This document shows, piece after piece, positions 18,507 through 28,169 of a stretch of DNA of 64,000 nucleotides. Source of the stretch: Bombilactobacillus bombi (GTDB lineage: Bacteria > Bacillota > Bacilli > Lactobacillales > Lactobacillaceae); contig NZ_SCHP01000001.1 of the NCBI RefSeq assembly GCF_013607485.1, positions 62,001 through 126,000 on the forward strand. The letters are read 5' to 3'. Made by a program: the position numbers and the translations under genes. Position 1 is the first letter of the stretch. Each line of letters starts with the position of its first letter. Below the pieces are notes generated by a model. The model was not told the DNA's origin. It ran no database searches and saw only the letters and a list, made by a program, of their open reading frames with translations.

Positions 18507-19274
18507 ATGTTTAAAAATGTAATTGTTCGTATCCCATCCAAACATGTTTCTGATGGTATTACTAGTGCTAATGAGGGTAAACCTATATATGAAAAAGCGT
18601 TAGTTCAACATGAAAACTATGTTAGTGCTTTAACTAAGGCAGGAGTAGATGTTACTGTATTAAAACCAGAAGATGAATTTCCTGACTCCTGTTTTGTAGA
18701 AGACGTAGCATTATGTACGAAAAAATGTGCAATTATCACTCGACCGGGGGCTTCTAGCCGTCGAGAAGAAGCAGCTTTGCCTGATATGATTAAAACCTTA
18801 CATCATTTTTATACTCATGTAGAACAAATTAAGGAACCTGGAACTATTGAAGCCGGAGACATCATGATGGTAGGTGATCATTTTTATATTGGTTTATCTG
18901 CAAGAACAAATCAAGAAGGCGCTAATCAAATGATTAGTATATTAGAAAAGTACGGCTTATCAGGAGAAACAGTGCCATTAAAAGAAGTATTACATTTAAA
19001 AACAGGATTGGCATATTTAGAAAATAATAATCTTTTAGTAGCGGGTGAATTTAAAAACGATCCACGCTTTGCTGATTTTAATAAAGTTGAGATTGATCCT
19101 GATGAAGCATATGGAGCAAATTGTATTTGGGTTAATGACTACGTGTTAGTTCCTGAAGGCTACCCAAAAGTTCAGAAGAAAATTGAAGCATTAGGCTATA
19201 AAGTATTAATTGTCGATACTTCAGAATTTAGAAAAATTGATGGTGGATTAAGCTGTCTATCTTTAAGATTTTAA
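18507..19274 (+). CDS. ddaH: NG,NG-dimethylarginine dimethylaminohydrolase
   Basis: A 255-residue enzyme of the guanidino-group-modifying superfamily. It hydrolyses mono- and dimethylarginine to citrulline plus methyl- or dimethylamine. From memory the alignment to the Pseudomonas aeruginosa enzyme is close and full length: PDSCFVEDVALC (Asp/Glu substrate site), CAIITRPGASSRREE, EAGDIMMVGDHFYIG, HLKTGLAYLE (catalytic His near 162) and KIDGGLSCLSLRF (catalytic Cys near 250). The start has AAGGGGAA upstream. It is followed by an ArcD-like antiporter gene. No arcA, arcB or arcC is in the window, so it is not part of a standard arginine deiminase operon here. Confidence 0.92.
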   Translation: MFKNVIVRIPSKHVSDGITSANEGKPIYEKALVQHENYVSALTKAGVDVTVLKPEDEFPDSCFVEDVALCTKKCAIITRPGASSRREEAALPDMIKTLHHFYTHVEQIKEPGTIEAGDIMMVGDHFYIGLSARTNQEGANQMISILEKYGLSGETVPLKEVLHLKTGLAYLENNNLLVAGEFKNDPRFADFNKVEIDPDEAYGANCIWVNDYVLVPEGYPKVQKKIEALGYKVLIVDTSEFRKIDGGLSCLSLRF

Positions 19275-19307
19275 TCCATATGTGCTTAGTTAAATAGTTC
19301 ATTGAAT

Positions 19308-19353
19308 ATTGGAATGCTGACATATTTTTATGTGTTGAGTATTCCAATTTTGT
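19308..19353 (+). terminator. intercistronic hairpin between ddaH and antiporter gene
   Basis: ATTGGAAT and ATTCCAAT form the base of a long interrupted stem whose inner parts (CT/AG, CATAT/ATGTG) partly pair. TTTT follows. It probably reduces read-through into the antiporter gene or stabilises the ddaH 3' end. Confidence 0.65.
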
Positions 19354-19368
19354 TAGGAAGTGAAAAAA

Positions 19369-20778
19369 ATGAGTGACAATCAAAAAATTGGAGTCATTCC
19401 TTTAGTAGGTTTGATTATTGGTGCAATTGTCGGTGCTGGAATATTTAATTTAATGAAAGAAATGGCACTTACTGCTTCAGTCGGAGTCACAATCCTTGGG
19501 TGGACTATTACTGGAATAGGAATGGGATCCCTGGCTTTATGCATGCAGAATTTAAGTAACAAGCGGCCTGATCTTAATGCAGGCATCTTTAGTTATGCCC
19601 AAGAAGGGTTCGGAGATTATATGGGATTTAACTCCGTATGGGGATATTGGGTCTCTGTAATTATTGGTAATGTTGCTTACGGAACATTGCTATTTAGCGC
19701 GTTAGGCTATTTTTTCCCGATTTTTGGTAACGGTCAAAATGTTGCATCTATTATTGGAGCATCAATTGTTTTATGGATAATTCATTATTTAATTATACGT
19801 GGTTTAAATAAAGTTACTCTACTTAATACCGTTGTAATGATTGCGAAATTAGTGCCGATAATTTTATTTATTGTATGCATTTTATTAGTATTTAATAGTC
19901 ATATATTTTTTTATGATTTTTGGGGAACATTTAAGCAAAGTCATCCATTTTCAAGTGTGTTAAAACAATTAAAAGGTACTGTTTTATCAACTGTCTGGGT
20001 CTTCATTGGTGTAGAAGGAGCTGTTGTTTTCTCTGGAAGAGCTAAAAAAGCTAGTGACGTTGGAAAAGCTACTATTTTAGGATTTGGTACAGTAGCTTTA
20101 ATCTATGCATTGGTAACAGTTCTCTCGTTTGGAGTAATGACTCGGACTCAGTTGCAACATTTGCCTAATCCTGCTATGGGATATGTTCTTGAAAAGATCA
20201 TTGGTAAACCTGGTGCTTTTATTATTAATTTAGGAGTTATTATTACAATATTTGGGGCATGGATATCCAATACTTTATTAGCAGAAGAAGTCTCTTATCA
20301 GGCAGGAACACGCAAGTTATTTCCAAAAACTTTTACTAAAGAAAACAAACATGGAATGCCAAATAACGCAACATTTATCACTAATTTATTAGTTCAACTT
20401 TTATTAATAAGTTTCTTATTTACAGATCAAGCATACTCACTTTTATCTAAAATATCATCTGCAACTATTCTTCTATCTTATATTTGTGTGGCATTATACC
20501 AATGCAAATTTACATGGTATGAAAAAAAAGATAAAAAAAGAACAAAAAATTTATTTATTGGAACTATTTCCATTTTATATTTTATTTGGTTAATCTATGC
20601 TTCAGGAATTTTTTATTTTCTGTTAACCATTTTATGTATTTTATTAGGAGCTATCATGTTTATTTATGTTAAACATAGCAATCGCGAAATTATTTTTAAA
20701 CCATTTGAAAAGATAATCTTTGCCGTTATTATGTTATTTTCTGTTTACGCAATAATTAGAATAATAAGCAATGTATAA
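19369..20778 (+). CDS. APC-superfamily basic amino acid antiporter (ArcD-like)
   Basis: A 469-residue, 12-13-helix membrane protein. The N-terminal IPLVGLIIGAIVGAGIFNLM is the APC substrate-binding first helix with the unwound GAGIF motif. EGAVVFSGRAKKASDVGKAT matches the basic amino acid/polyamine antiporter family that includes ArcD. The ATG at 19369 has AGGAAG at correct distance; a GTG nine bases upstream is a less likely start. Cotranscription with ddaH suggests exchange of (methyl)arginine for citrulline or ornithine; the exact substrates are inferred. Low GC, as in the two neighbouring genes. Confidence 0.85.
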   Translation: MSDNQKIGVIPLVGLIIGAIVGAGIFNLMKEMALTASVGVTILGWTITGIGMGSLALCMQNLSNKRPDLNAGIFSYAQEGFGDYMGFNSVWGYWVSVIIGNVAYGTLLFSALGYFFPIFGNGQNVASIIGASIVLWIIHYLIIRGLNKVTLLNTVVMIAKLVPIILFIVCILLVFNSHIFFYDFWGTFKQSHPFSSVLKQLKGTVLSTVWVFIGVEGAVVFSGRAKKASDVGKATILGFGTVALIYALVTVLSFGVMTRTQLQHLPNPAMGYVLEKIIGKPGAFIINLGVIITIFGAWISNTLLAEEVSYQAGTRKLFPKTFTKENKHGMPNNATFITNLLVQLLLISFLFTDQAYSLLSKISSATILLSYICVALYQCKFTWYEKKDKKRTKNLFIGTISILYFIWLIYASGIFYFLLTILCILLGAIMFIYVKHSNREIIFKPFEKIIFAVIMLFSVYAIIRIISNV

Positions 20779-20880
20779 TACCTCTAAAAATGAAAGTAAT
20801 AAATTCAATACAGCGATTTTTATAAGCTAATAAAAGTGCTACTACACTGTAATTAGCTATATTAAAAATATAATTAATCT

Positions 20881-20943
20881 AAAAATGATTCCTATTAATG
20901 TCTATTGCAATAATTATCATTTTTCTAGGAATCATTTTTGTTT
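20881..20943 (+). terminator. terminator after the antiporter gene
   Basis: AAAAATGATTCCTA pairs perfectly with TAGGAATCATTTTT over a 31-base loop and is followed by TTTTC. The 311-base gap to the next gene otherwise shows only AT-rich sequence. Confidence 0.75.
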
Positions 20944-21089
20944 TCTTAGATTAATGCTATTAGAGTTAATTATAGAGTATATATATAGTAAGCTTAATCA
21001 TCAACTAGTATATTTTTAACTTCCCCAAAGAAGTTTTTTTAATGCAAGCCTTCACAAATTGTAATAAAATGATTAACTGGAGGTATTTT

Positions 21090-21995
21090 ATGAATTCAAA
21101 ACAAATGCGCCGCAAGGGCGCACTTTTAGCGCTTATTGCATCAATGCTTTGGGGTATTTCTGGTACAGTAATGCAATTTGTAGCACAATCCACTACTGTA
21201 CCGGCAACTTGGTTTATTGGTACTAGAACTTTAATTACGGGGATTATTCTGTTGTTAATTGTCGCTGGCAAAAAAGGCTGGCGTAATTTATTTCAGATTT
21301 TTCATAATGGAAAAAGTATTTTTCTATTGCTTTTATTTGTCTTTTTAGGTCTATTAGGCAATATGTATACCTTTTTTTATAGTGTACAGCTAGGAAATTC
21401 TGCTGCCGCCACAATTTTGCAATATTTAAGTCCACTTTTCATTTTGCTGGGAACTTTGATTTTTATGCGTCAAATTCCTAGTAAAATTGACATTATCAGT
21501 TTTGGAATTGCTTTAATTGGAGTTTTTTTACTCATTACTAGGGGTGACATACACCACTTAGTAATCCCTTTTGACGCTTTCATTTGGGGTATTCTTTCAG
21601 GTCTCACCGCCGCTTTATATATCATTTTCCCCAAACTCTTAGTGGGGATGGATTATTCTCCTTTAGAAGTGACAGGCTGGGGTATGTTTTTAAGCGGCAT
21701 TATTTCCCAATTTGTAAGACCCATTTGGCAGCTACCGCCGCACTTTAACTTACAAGCGGCTTTAGGTGTAGGAACAATTATTCTTTTGGGTACTCTATTA
21801 GCATTTTTAATTATGATTGCTGCGACCCAATATGTGTCTTCAGCAATTGTCAGCATTACTGATGCTGTCCAGCCTTTTGTCACTTTCGTTTTAAGTGTAA
21901 TCTTTTTTCAAGCACACTTTTCATTTACAGAAATTCTAGGTGCCTGTTTGGTAGTGCTATCAATCTATCTATTAAACCGCTTTTCCGATAAATAA
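21090..21995 (+). CDS. EamA/DMT-family transporter
   Basis: A 301-residue protein with ten predicted membrane helices arranged as two EamA repeats. The first begins LLALIASMLWGISGTVMQF and the second FDAFIWGILSGLTAALYIIF. Proteins of this family export amino acids or small metabolites; the substrate is unknown. The ATG at 21090 is behind TGGAGG; the frame is open from 21042 but that start lacks a Shine-Dalgarno. A single gene between terminator-bounded neighbours. Confidence 0.85.
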   Translation: MNSKQMRRKGALLALIASMLWGISGTVMQFVAQSTTVPATWFIGTRTLITGIILLLIVAGKKGWRNLFQIFHNGKSIFLLLLFVFLGLLGNMYTFFYSVQLGNSAAATILQYLSPLFILLGTLIFMRQIPSKIDIISFGIALIGVFLLITRGDIHHLVIPFDAFIWGILSGLTAALYIIFPKLLVGMDYSPLEVTGWGMFLSGIISQFVRPIWQLPPHFNLQAALGVGTIILLGTLLAFLIMIAATQYVSSAIVSITDAVQPFVTFVLSVIFFQAHFSFTEILGACLVVLSIYLLNRFSDK

Positions 21996-22029
21996 GCCCC
22001 TGAGGCCATCTTTTTATTTCAAGTAAATG

Positions 22030-23102
<1,073 letters not shown>

Positions 23103-23163
23103 AACTTACAGTTCTAAGCATATCAATTGGCTAGTAGTAAATTTATTAGTAAAATATTAGTAT

Positions 23164-23205
23164 TAAGGAGGCTGGGACCAGACATTGGACCAGTCTCCTT
23201 ATTTA
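23164..23205 (+). terminator. terminator of ldhD
   Basis: TAAGGAGGCTGG pairs with CCAGTCTCCTTA (one G-U) around GACCAGACATTGGA. Only 33 bases separate it from menF and no promoter is evident in that space, so men expression may depend on read-through. Confidence 0.8.
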
Positions 23206-23238
23206 ATATCTTGACTAATTATTTAGAGGGAAACTACT

Positions 23239-24540
23239 TTGAAACCACAATTATTAATCCAAACAAAAATCCTTAATCCCCTACCGATAAAACAACTGCT
23301 TGCTTGGTTGCACCAGCAAGGATCACAATTAAAATTTGTCTGGGAAAATCCTTCCAAGGACTATCTATTGCTCGGCTGCGGCCAAATTATACAAATTTCA
23401 CCTCAAAAAGCTGTTAGCTTTGCAGACTTAAATACGCTCTTAAATCAGGGCCGCCACCAAATTGTTAATTTGGATGCAAAAACTGCTGCCCATCTAAAAG
23501 TAGTAGGCGGTTTTCCTTTTCTAACAACTGTTGTCCCTAATTCATATTGGCAGAATTTACATAATGGCCGCCTCTGGATTCCCCAAATTATAATTGAACA
23601 AACACCTAGTCAGACCTCTTTAACAGCCATTGGCTCAGATTTTACTGCCTTAAAAGTCCAACTACAAACTATTACACAACAACTTACAGCAATAACACCG
23701 TTAGCAGCACAGTCTTATAATTTATCTAACTTTAAAGAGTTAGCTGTTTCGGCTTATCAACAACGACTCCAAGCAGTCCTTAAACTTATTGCTGAAAATA
23801 AACTACAAAAAGTTGTGCTTGGACGTTTTGCCACTGCCCAAATTCCTCCTGCCATTTCCGAGGCTATTTGGCTACAATTACGCCAAAGTCAGCCGCAAGT
23901 GTATCATGTACTTCTTCAAGATCACACAACAGCCTTTCTAAGTGCTACACCAGAAAGACTCTTGGCCATCAACCACCAGCAATTACAAACAGCTGCCGTG
24001 GCTGGCAGTATTCGTCGGGGTACGACACCAAGCCAAGATAAACAGCTTCAACAGCAGCTTTTACATGATACTAAGAATTTAAAGGAACATGCTTTTGTCA
24101 GCAACTGGCTGCAACAAGCTTTGCAGCAATTGCATTTGCAAGTTGAAGTCTCTGCCCAGACGCAAATTTTAACAACAGCCACTATTCAACATCTTTATAC
24201 ACCCATTCAAGCCCGCGGAAATATGGATGTAGCTAGTATTTTAGCAAAATTACATCCAACCCCGGCCTTAGGCGGTATACCAAAAAGTTCAGCTTTAAAT
24301 TGGCTTCAAGAATCCGAAAGTGAAGCCCGCGAAATGTTTGGCGCTCCTATTGGTTATTTAGCTGCTGATGGTCAAGGTGAATTTGCCGTCGGTATCCGCA
24401 GCGCTTTACTAACACCGCTCCAATTGCGCTTATTTGCTGGCTCAGGCATTGTGGCGGGTTCACAAATCAATACGGAAACTCAAGAAACTGCTAAAAAATT
24501 TCAGGCAATTTTGTCAGCATTTCAAACACCAAAGGAGTAA
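23239..24540 (+). CDS. menF: isochorismate synthase
   Basis: A 433-residue chorismate-utilising enzyme making isochorismate for menaquinone. The C-terminal chorismate-binding domain is intact: KVVLGRFATA, AGSIRRGTTP, HPTPALGGIPK, ESEAREMFGAPIGYL and RLFAGSGIVAGSQ. The start is TTG at 23239, eight bases after GAGGG. It opens the four-gene set menF-menD-menH-menC. Isochorismate rather than salicylate formation is inferred from the neighbouring menD. Confidence 0.92.
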   Translation: MKPQLLIQTKILNPLPIKQLLAWLHQQGSQLKFVWENPSKDYLLLGCGQIIQISPQKAVSFADLNTLLNQGRHQIVNLDAKTAAHLKVVGGFPFLTTVVPNSYWQNLHNGRLWIPQIIIEQTPSQTSLTAIGSDFTALKVQLQTITQQLTAITPLAAQSYNLSNFKELAVSAYQQRLQAVLKLIAENKLQKVVLGRFATAQIPPAISEAIWLQLRQSQPQVYHVLLQDHTTAFLSATPERLLAINHQQLQTAAVAGSIRRGTTPSQDKQLQQQLLHDTKNLKEHAFVSNWLQQALQQLHLQVEVSAQTQILTTATIQHLYTPIQARGNMDVASILAKLHPTPALGGIPKSSALNWLQESESEAREMFGAPIGYLAADGQGEFAVGIRSALLTPLQLRLFAGSGIVAGSQINTETQETAKKFQAILSAFQTPKE

Positions 24541-24546
24541 ATTATA

Positions 24547-26256
24547 ATGCAGCCCATTCAAAAAGCATTAACGCAACAAATCATGACCATTTTACAAGCT
24601 GGATTCCAGCAAGGTTTAAAAGATGTAATTTTATCGCCAGGTTCACGTTCTACGCCTATAGCAATACTATTAGGGAAAATGCAAGATCAGGATTTAATTA
24701 ATTTATATGTTGATGTGGATGAACGTTCAGCGGCTTTTTTTGCCTTGGGTCTAGCCAAAGTCAAAAAGCAGCCAGTGTTGTTAGTTTGTACCTCCGGTAC
24801 TGCGGCGGCTAACTATTATCCAGCAATTTGTGAAGCTTATGCAAGCAATATCCCCTTAGTGATTTTAACAACTGATCGTCCGCCTGAATTACAAGACATC
24901 GGTGCCGCCCAAACACTTAAACAAGTAGATCTTTATCATCACCAAGTTAAGCAGGCTTGGAATTTACCAGCGATTGATCTAGAAAATCAAAAAGCAGAAA
25001 TTAAGTATTCCCATTATCTTATAAAAAAGGCTTTTCAAACTGCCTTACAATGTCCTGAAGGCCCCGTACACTTGAACTTGCCCTTGCGTAAGCCCTTAAT
25101 GCCCGACTTAAATCCCGACTTTTCAGATTTTCATCCTTCACAGTCGTTGACTTTATCAACTACTATAACGCCTTCAGCTTTACAAGCTTTGCAGGATCAA
25201 CTACAAAATAAACGCGGATTGATTGTAGCAGGACCGCAAATAGGAACAGATGCCGAACAAGAAGCTCTAGTTGCTTTTGCCCATAAAATGAACTGGCCGC
25301 TCATTGCTGACCCTCTCAGCAACTTGCGCTGTTATCCAGAAACTATTACTCAAGGAAAATGGATTTGCCAATTTTTTCAACAGCTCACAACCGATTATTA
25401 TCCGGAGGTGATCTTGCGTACTGGTGCCACTTTAGTAGCAGCGGAAATCTCTACTTGGCTGCGACAGATCCATTTGCCAATTATTTATCTCGACAGTAAT
25501 CGTGCTTATTTAGATGATACCTTGAGTACTACCATGGCTTTACCCCTTAGTCCGGCGGCCATTTTGCCAAAATTAAACTTACAGCCTGCTTCCCCGCAGT
25601 GGCTGCAGCGCTGGCAACGATTAGATCAGCAAATAAAGCACCTTTTAGAGCTTAACTTACAATACAAGTCTTTCAATGAACCACAAATCGCGCAAACTAT
25701 CAGTGCCAACTTACCTTCTCAGGCACAATTATTCATCAGTAATTCTTTACCCATTCGAGAAATAGAGGCATTTAGCGGCCATTTTCAGACTGGTGTTCAA
25801 CTCTTTGGCAACCGGGGGTTAAATGGCATTGACGGTGTAAACTCAACGGCTTTGGCGATGGCCGCGGCTAAGAGCAGTCCTGCCTATTTATATATTGGGG
25901 ATTTAGCTTTCTTTCATGACTTAACAGGATTAATGATGGGGGTAAAATATCACTTAAATTTGACCATTCTTATTCAAAATAATAATGGCGGTGGAATTTT
26001 CTCCTTTTTACCACAAGTTCAAGCAGCTGATCAATTTGAAAAGGTTTTTGGCACACCCCAAAATCTGCAATTAGCCGCTCTGGCCAAATTTTATCAAACT
26101 CGTTATATTAACTGTACTAATTATCAAGAATTACAACAGCTGTTGTGCCAAAAGCCGCAGGGCATAACCCTGGTAGAATTGAATACTCAACGCAACCAAT
26201 TAACTTCTATCGAGCATCAGCTCAGCCAAAAAATCAAAGCTAGTTTAAGGATTTAA
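24547..26256 (+). CDS. menD: SEPHCHC synthase
   Basis: A 569-residue thiamine-diphosphate enzyme (2-succinyl-5-enolpyruvyl-6-hydroxy-3-cyclohexene-1-carboxylate synthase). The N-terminal SPGSRSTPIAI and CTSGTAAANYYPA are MenD signatures. The ThDP/Mg motif appears as GDLAFFHDLTGL through NNNGGGIFSFLP near residues 460-490. Full length, six bases after menF, with AAGGAG overlapping the menF stop. Confidence 0.95.
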   Translation: MQPIQKALTQQIMTILQAGFQQGLKDVILSPGSRSTPIAILLGKMQDQDLINLYVDVDERSAAFFALGLAKVKKQPVLLVCTSGTAAANYYPAICEAYASNIPLVILTTDRPPELQDIGAAQTLKQVDLYHHQVKQAWNLPAIDLENQKAEIKYSHYLIKKAFQTALQCPEGPVHLNLPLRKPLMPDLNPDFSDFHPSQSLTLSTTITPSALQALQDQLQNKRGLIVAGPQIGTDAEQEALVAFAHKMNWPLIADPLSNLRCYPETITQGKWICQFFQQLTTDYYPEVILRTGATLVAAEISTWLRQIHLPIIYLDSNRAYLDDTLSTTMALPLSPAAILPKLNLQPASPQWLQRWQRLDQQIKHLLELNLQYKSFNEPQIAQTISANLPSQAQLFISNSLPIREIEAFSGHFQTGVQLFGNRGLNGIDGVNSTALAMAAAKSSPAYLYIGDLAFFHDLTGLMMGVKYHLNLTILIQNNNGGGIFSFLPQVQAADQFEKVFGTPQNLQLAALAKFYQTRYINCTNYQELQQLLCQKPQGITLVELNTQRNQLTSIEHQLSQKIKASLRI

Positions 26257-26259
26257 GAG

Positions 26260-27066
26260 ATGCAATTAACTATTAATCAAGCAGTTTATAATATCAATAT
26301 TGAAGGTCAAGGTCAGCCAGTTTGGCTTTTGCTGCACGGATTTATGGGCAGTCAGCACGATTTTGAACAAATTAAGCCGTATTTAACAACCACAGTAATT
26401 ACTTTGGACTTACTAGGACACGGCAAAACCAAAGCACCACTGACGCCCAGTCGCTTAACTTTTAAGCAGCAAACTCAAGATTTGGCCGAGATATTAAATA
26501 CCTTACACTTCTCAAGTGTTAATATTTGTGGTTATTCCATGGGTGGACGTTTAGCCTTGGGCCTAGCCTTTTCTTTTCCGCAATTTTGCCGACAATTATT
26601 TTTAGAAAACTGCACTGCTGGCATTATCAATTCTCAAAAGCGGAAACAACGCCAACAACATGATCAATTCTTAGCACAAAAATTACGCCAAGAACCCTTA
26701 AGTGCTTTTATCCATTATTGGGAACAGCTACCCTTATTCCAATCACAAAAGACGTTGTCTCCTGCTATTCAACAGCAGATATATCAACAACGTATTCAAC
26801 AAAATCCTCAAGGTTTAGCCGCTAGTTTAGAAGGTATGGGAACTGGTGTTATGCCTAATTATTGGCCGCAACTGGAAAAATTTTTTTTACCTGTTACTTT
26901 AATTACAGGCAACCTCGATACTAAATTTAGCCAGATAACCCAACAAATGCACCAGCTTTTTCCTCATAGTCAACGTTTTGTTGTCGATCAGGCAGGACAT
27001 AATGTTCACTTAGAACAACCGCAAGTTTACAGCCAGATTCTTAAGGAGCAGCAATATGCAAATTAA
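26260..27066 (+). CDS. menH: SHCHC synthase, alpha/beta hydrolase
   Basis: A 268-residue alpha/beta-hydrolase. LLLHGFMGSQHDF contains the oxyanion loop, CGYSMGGRLALG the nucleophile Ser near residue 92, and AGHNVHLEQP the catalytic His. It removes pyruvate from SEPHCHC to give SHCHC. It begins three bases after menD and overlaps menC by 11 bases, which supports the assignment over a generic hydrolase. Confidence 0.88.
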   Translation: MQLTINQAVYNINIEGQGQPVWLLLHGFMGSQHDFEQIKPYLTTTVITLDLLGHGKTKAPLTPSRLTFKQQTQDLAEILNTLHFSSVNICGYSMGGRLALGLAFSFPQFCRQLFLENCTAGIINSQKRKQRQQHDQFLAQKLRQEPLSAFIHYWEQLPLFQSQKTLSPAIQQQIYQQRIQQNPQGLAASLEGMGTGVMPNYWPQLEKFFLPVTLITGNLDTKFSQITQQMHQLFPHSQRFVVDQAGHNVHLEQPQVYSQILKEQQYAN

Positions 27067-28168
27067 GTCCTTAAAATTATTACCCGTCAGTTTAACTTTT
27101 AAACAGCCTTTCGTTTCTGCACACGAAACTTTATCACAGCGCAATCTGCTCCTTGTCCAAGTTGTTGATGAATTAGGTAATCAAGGTTTAGGCGAATTAG
27201 AAGCCTTTGAACAGCCATATTATAGTAGTGAAACGTTAGTGGGAGCCAAGAAAATTATTGAACACACATTAGCGCCTACACTCACTAATTTTTGCTTTGA
27301 TAATCCCTGTCAAATTCAGACCCTGTGGCAAAAAGTACGTGGAAATAACTTTGCTCAAGCTGCTGTTGAAACAGCTATTTGGGCAGCTTTTGCACAACGC
27401 CAGCAGCAGCCCTTAAGAACTATTATTGCCCAAAGCGCTGGCAGTAGTACAAATTCTAGCATTCATACAGGTATTAGCCTAGGTTTAAGTGATTTAAAAA
27501 CAACTACCAACCAAGTACAGCAAGCTTTAAATCAAGGCTATCAAAAAATCAAGATAAAAATTAACGGCAATGCCGACTTGAAGCGTTTGGCCAGTATTCG
27601 ACAGCGTTTTATTCACGCCCCTCTAATGGCCGACGCTAATGGTTCGCTAACGTTAACTCCTGATTTAGCTTCTAATATTGACCAACTTAATTTAATTATG
27701 ATTGAAGACCCCTTCGGTCCGCAAGATCTCCGTAATTCTCATATCTTACAAAAGCAAATGTCTACGCCAATTTGTTTTGATGAACCGATTACCAGCGTAG
27801 CTGCAGCCTTAAACGCCTTATATTTTCAACAATGCCAAATTATCAGCTGTAAAATCAGTGCTTTAGGCGGTATCACACCTGTCATTCAATTAATTCAAGC
27901 CCAACGTCAATATCATTTTCCTCTCTGGTGTGGAGCCATGCTTGAAGGCGGCATCGGCCGCGCTTTAAATTTGGCGGTAGCTAGTTTAAACAATTTTAAT
28001 TTTCCTAGTGATATTGCAGAAACCAAGCGCTACTACCAAAAAGACTTGACCCAAGAAAAATTTGAATTACAGGAGGGAAAAATAATTTTGCCCACAGCCA
28101 CCGGTTTAGGAGTACAGCTTTTACCCAGTTATCAAAAGCAATTACACAATTTACCATCATTAATTTAA
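27056..28168 (+). CDS. menC: o-succinylbenzoate synthase
   Basis: A 370-residue enolase-superfamily enzyme dehydrating SHCHC to o-succinylbenzoate. The lysine pair is in YQKIKIKING near 165, and the metal ligands are Asp in LMADANGS, Glu in MIEDPFG and Asp in CFDEPI. The second lysine is in CKISALGG. It starts within the end of menH behind AAGGAGC. In related operons menB and menE lie between menH and menC; here they are missing. The stop codon is one base from the end of a converging gene. Confidence 0.92.
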   Translation: MQIKSLKLLPVSLTFKQPFVSAHETLSQRNLLLVQVVDELGNQGLGELEAFEQPYYSSETLVGAKKIIEHTLAPTLTNFCFDNPCQIQTLWQKVRGNNFAQAAVETAIWAAFAQRQQQPLRTIIAQSAGSSTNSSIHTGISLGLSDLKTTTNQVQQALNQGYQKIKIKINGNADLKRLASIRQRFIHAPLMADANGSLTLTPDLASNIDQLNLIMIEDPFGPQDLRNSHILQKQMSTPICFDEPITSVAAALNALYFQQCQIISCKISALGGITPVIQLIQAQRQYHFPLWCGAMLEGGIGRALNLAVASLNNFNFPSDIAETKRYYQKDLTQEKFELQEGKIILPTATGLGVQLLPSYQKQLHNLPSLI

Positions 28169-28169
28169 A

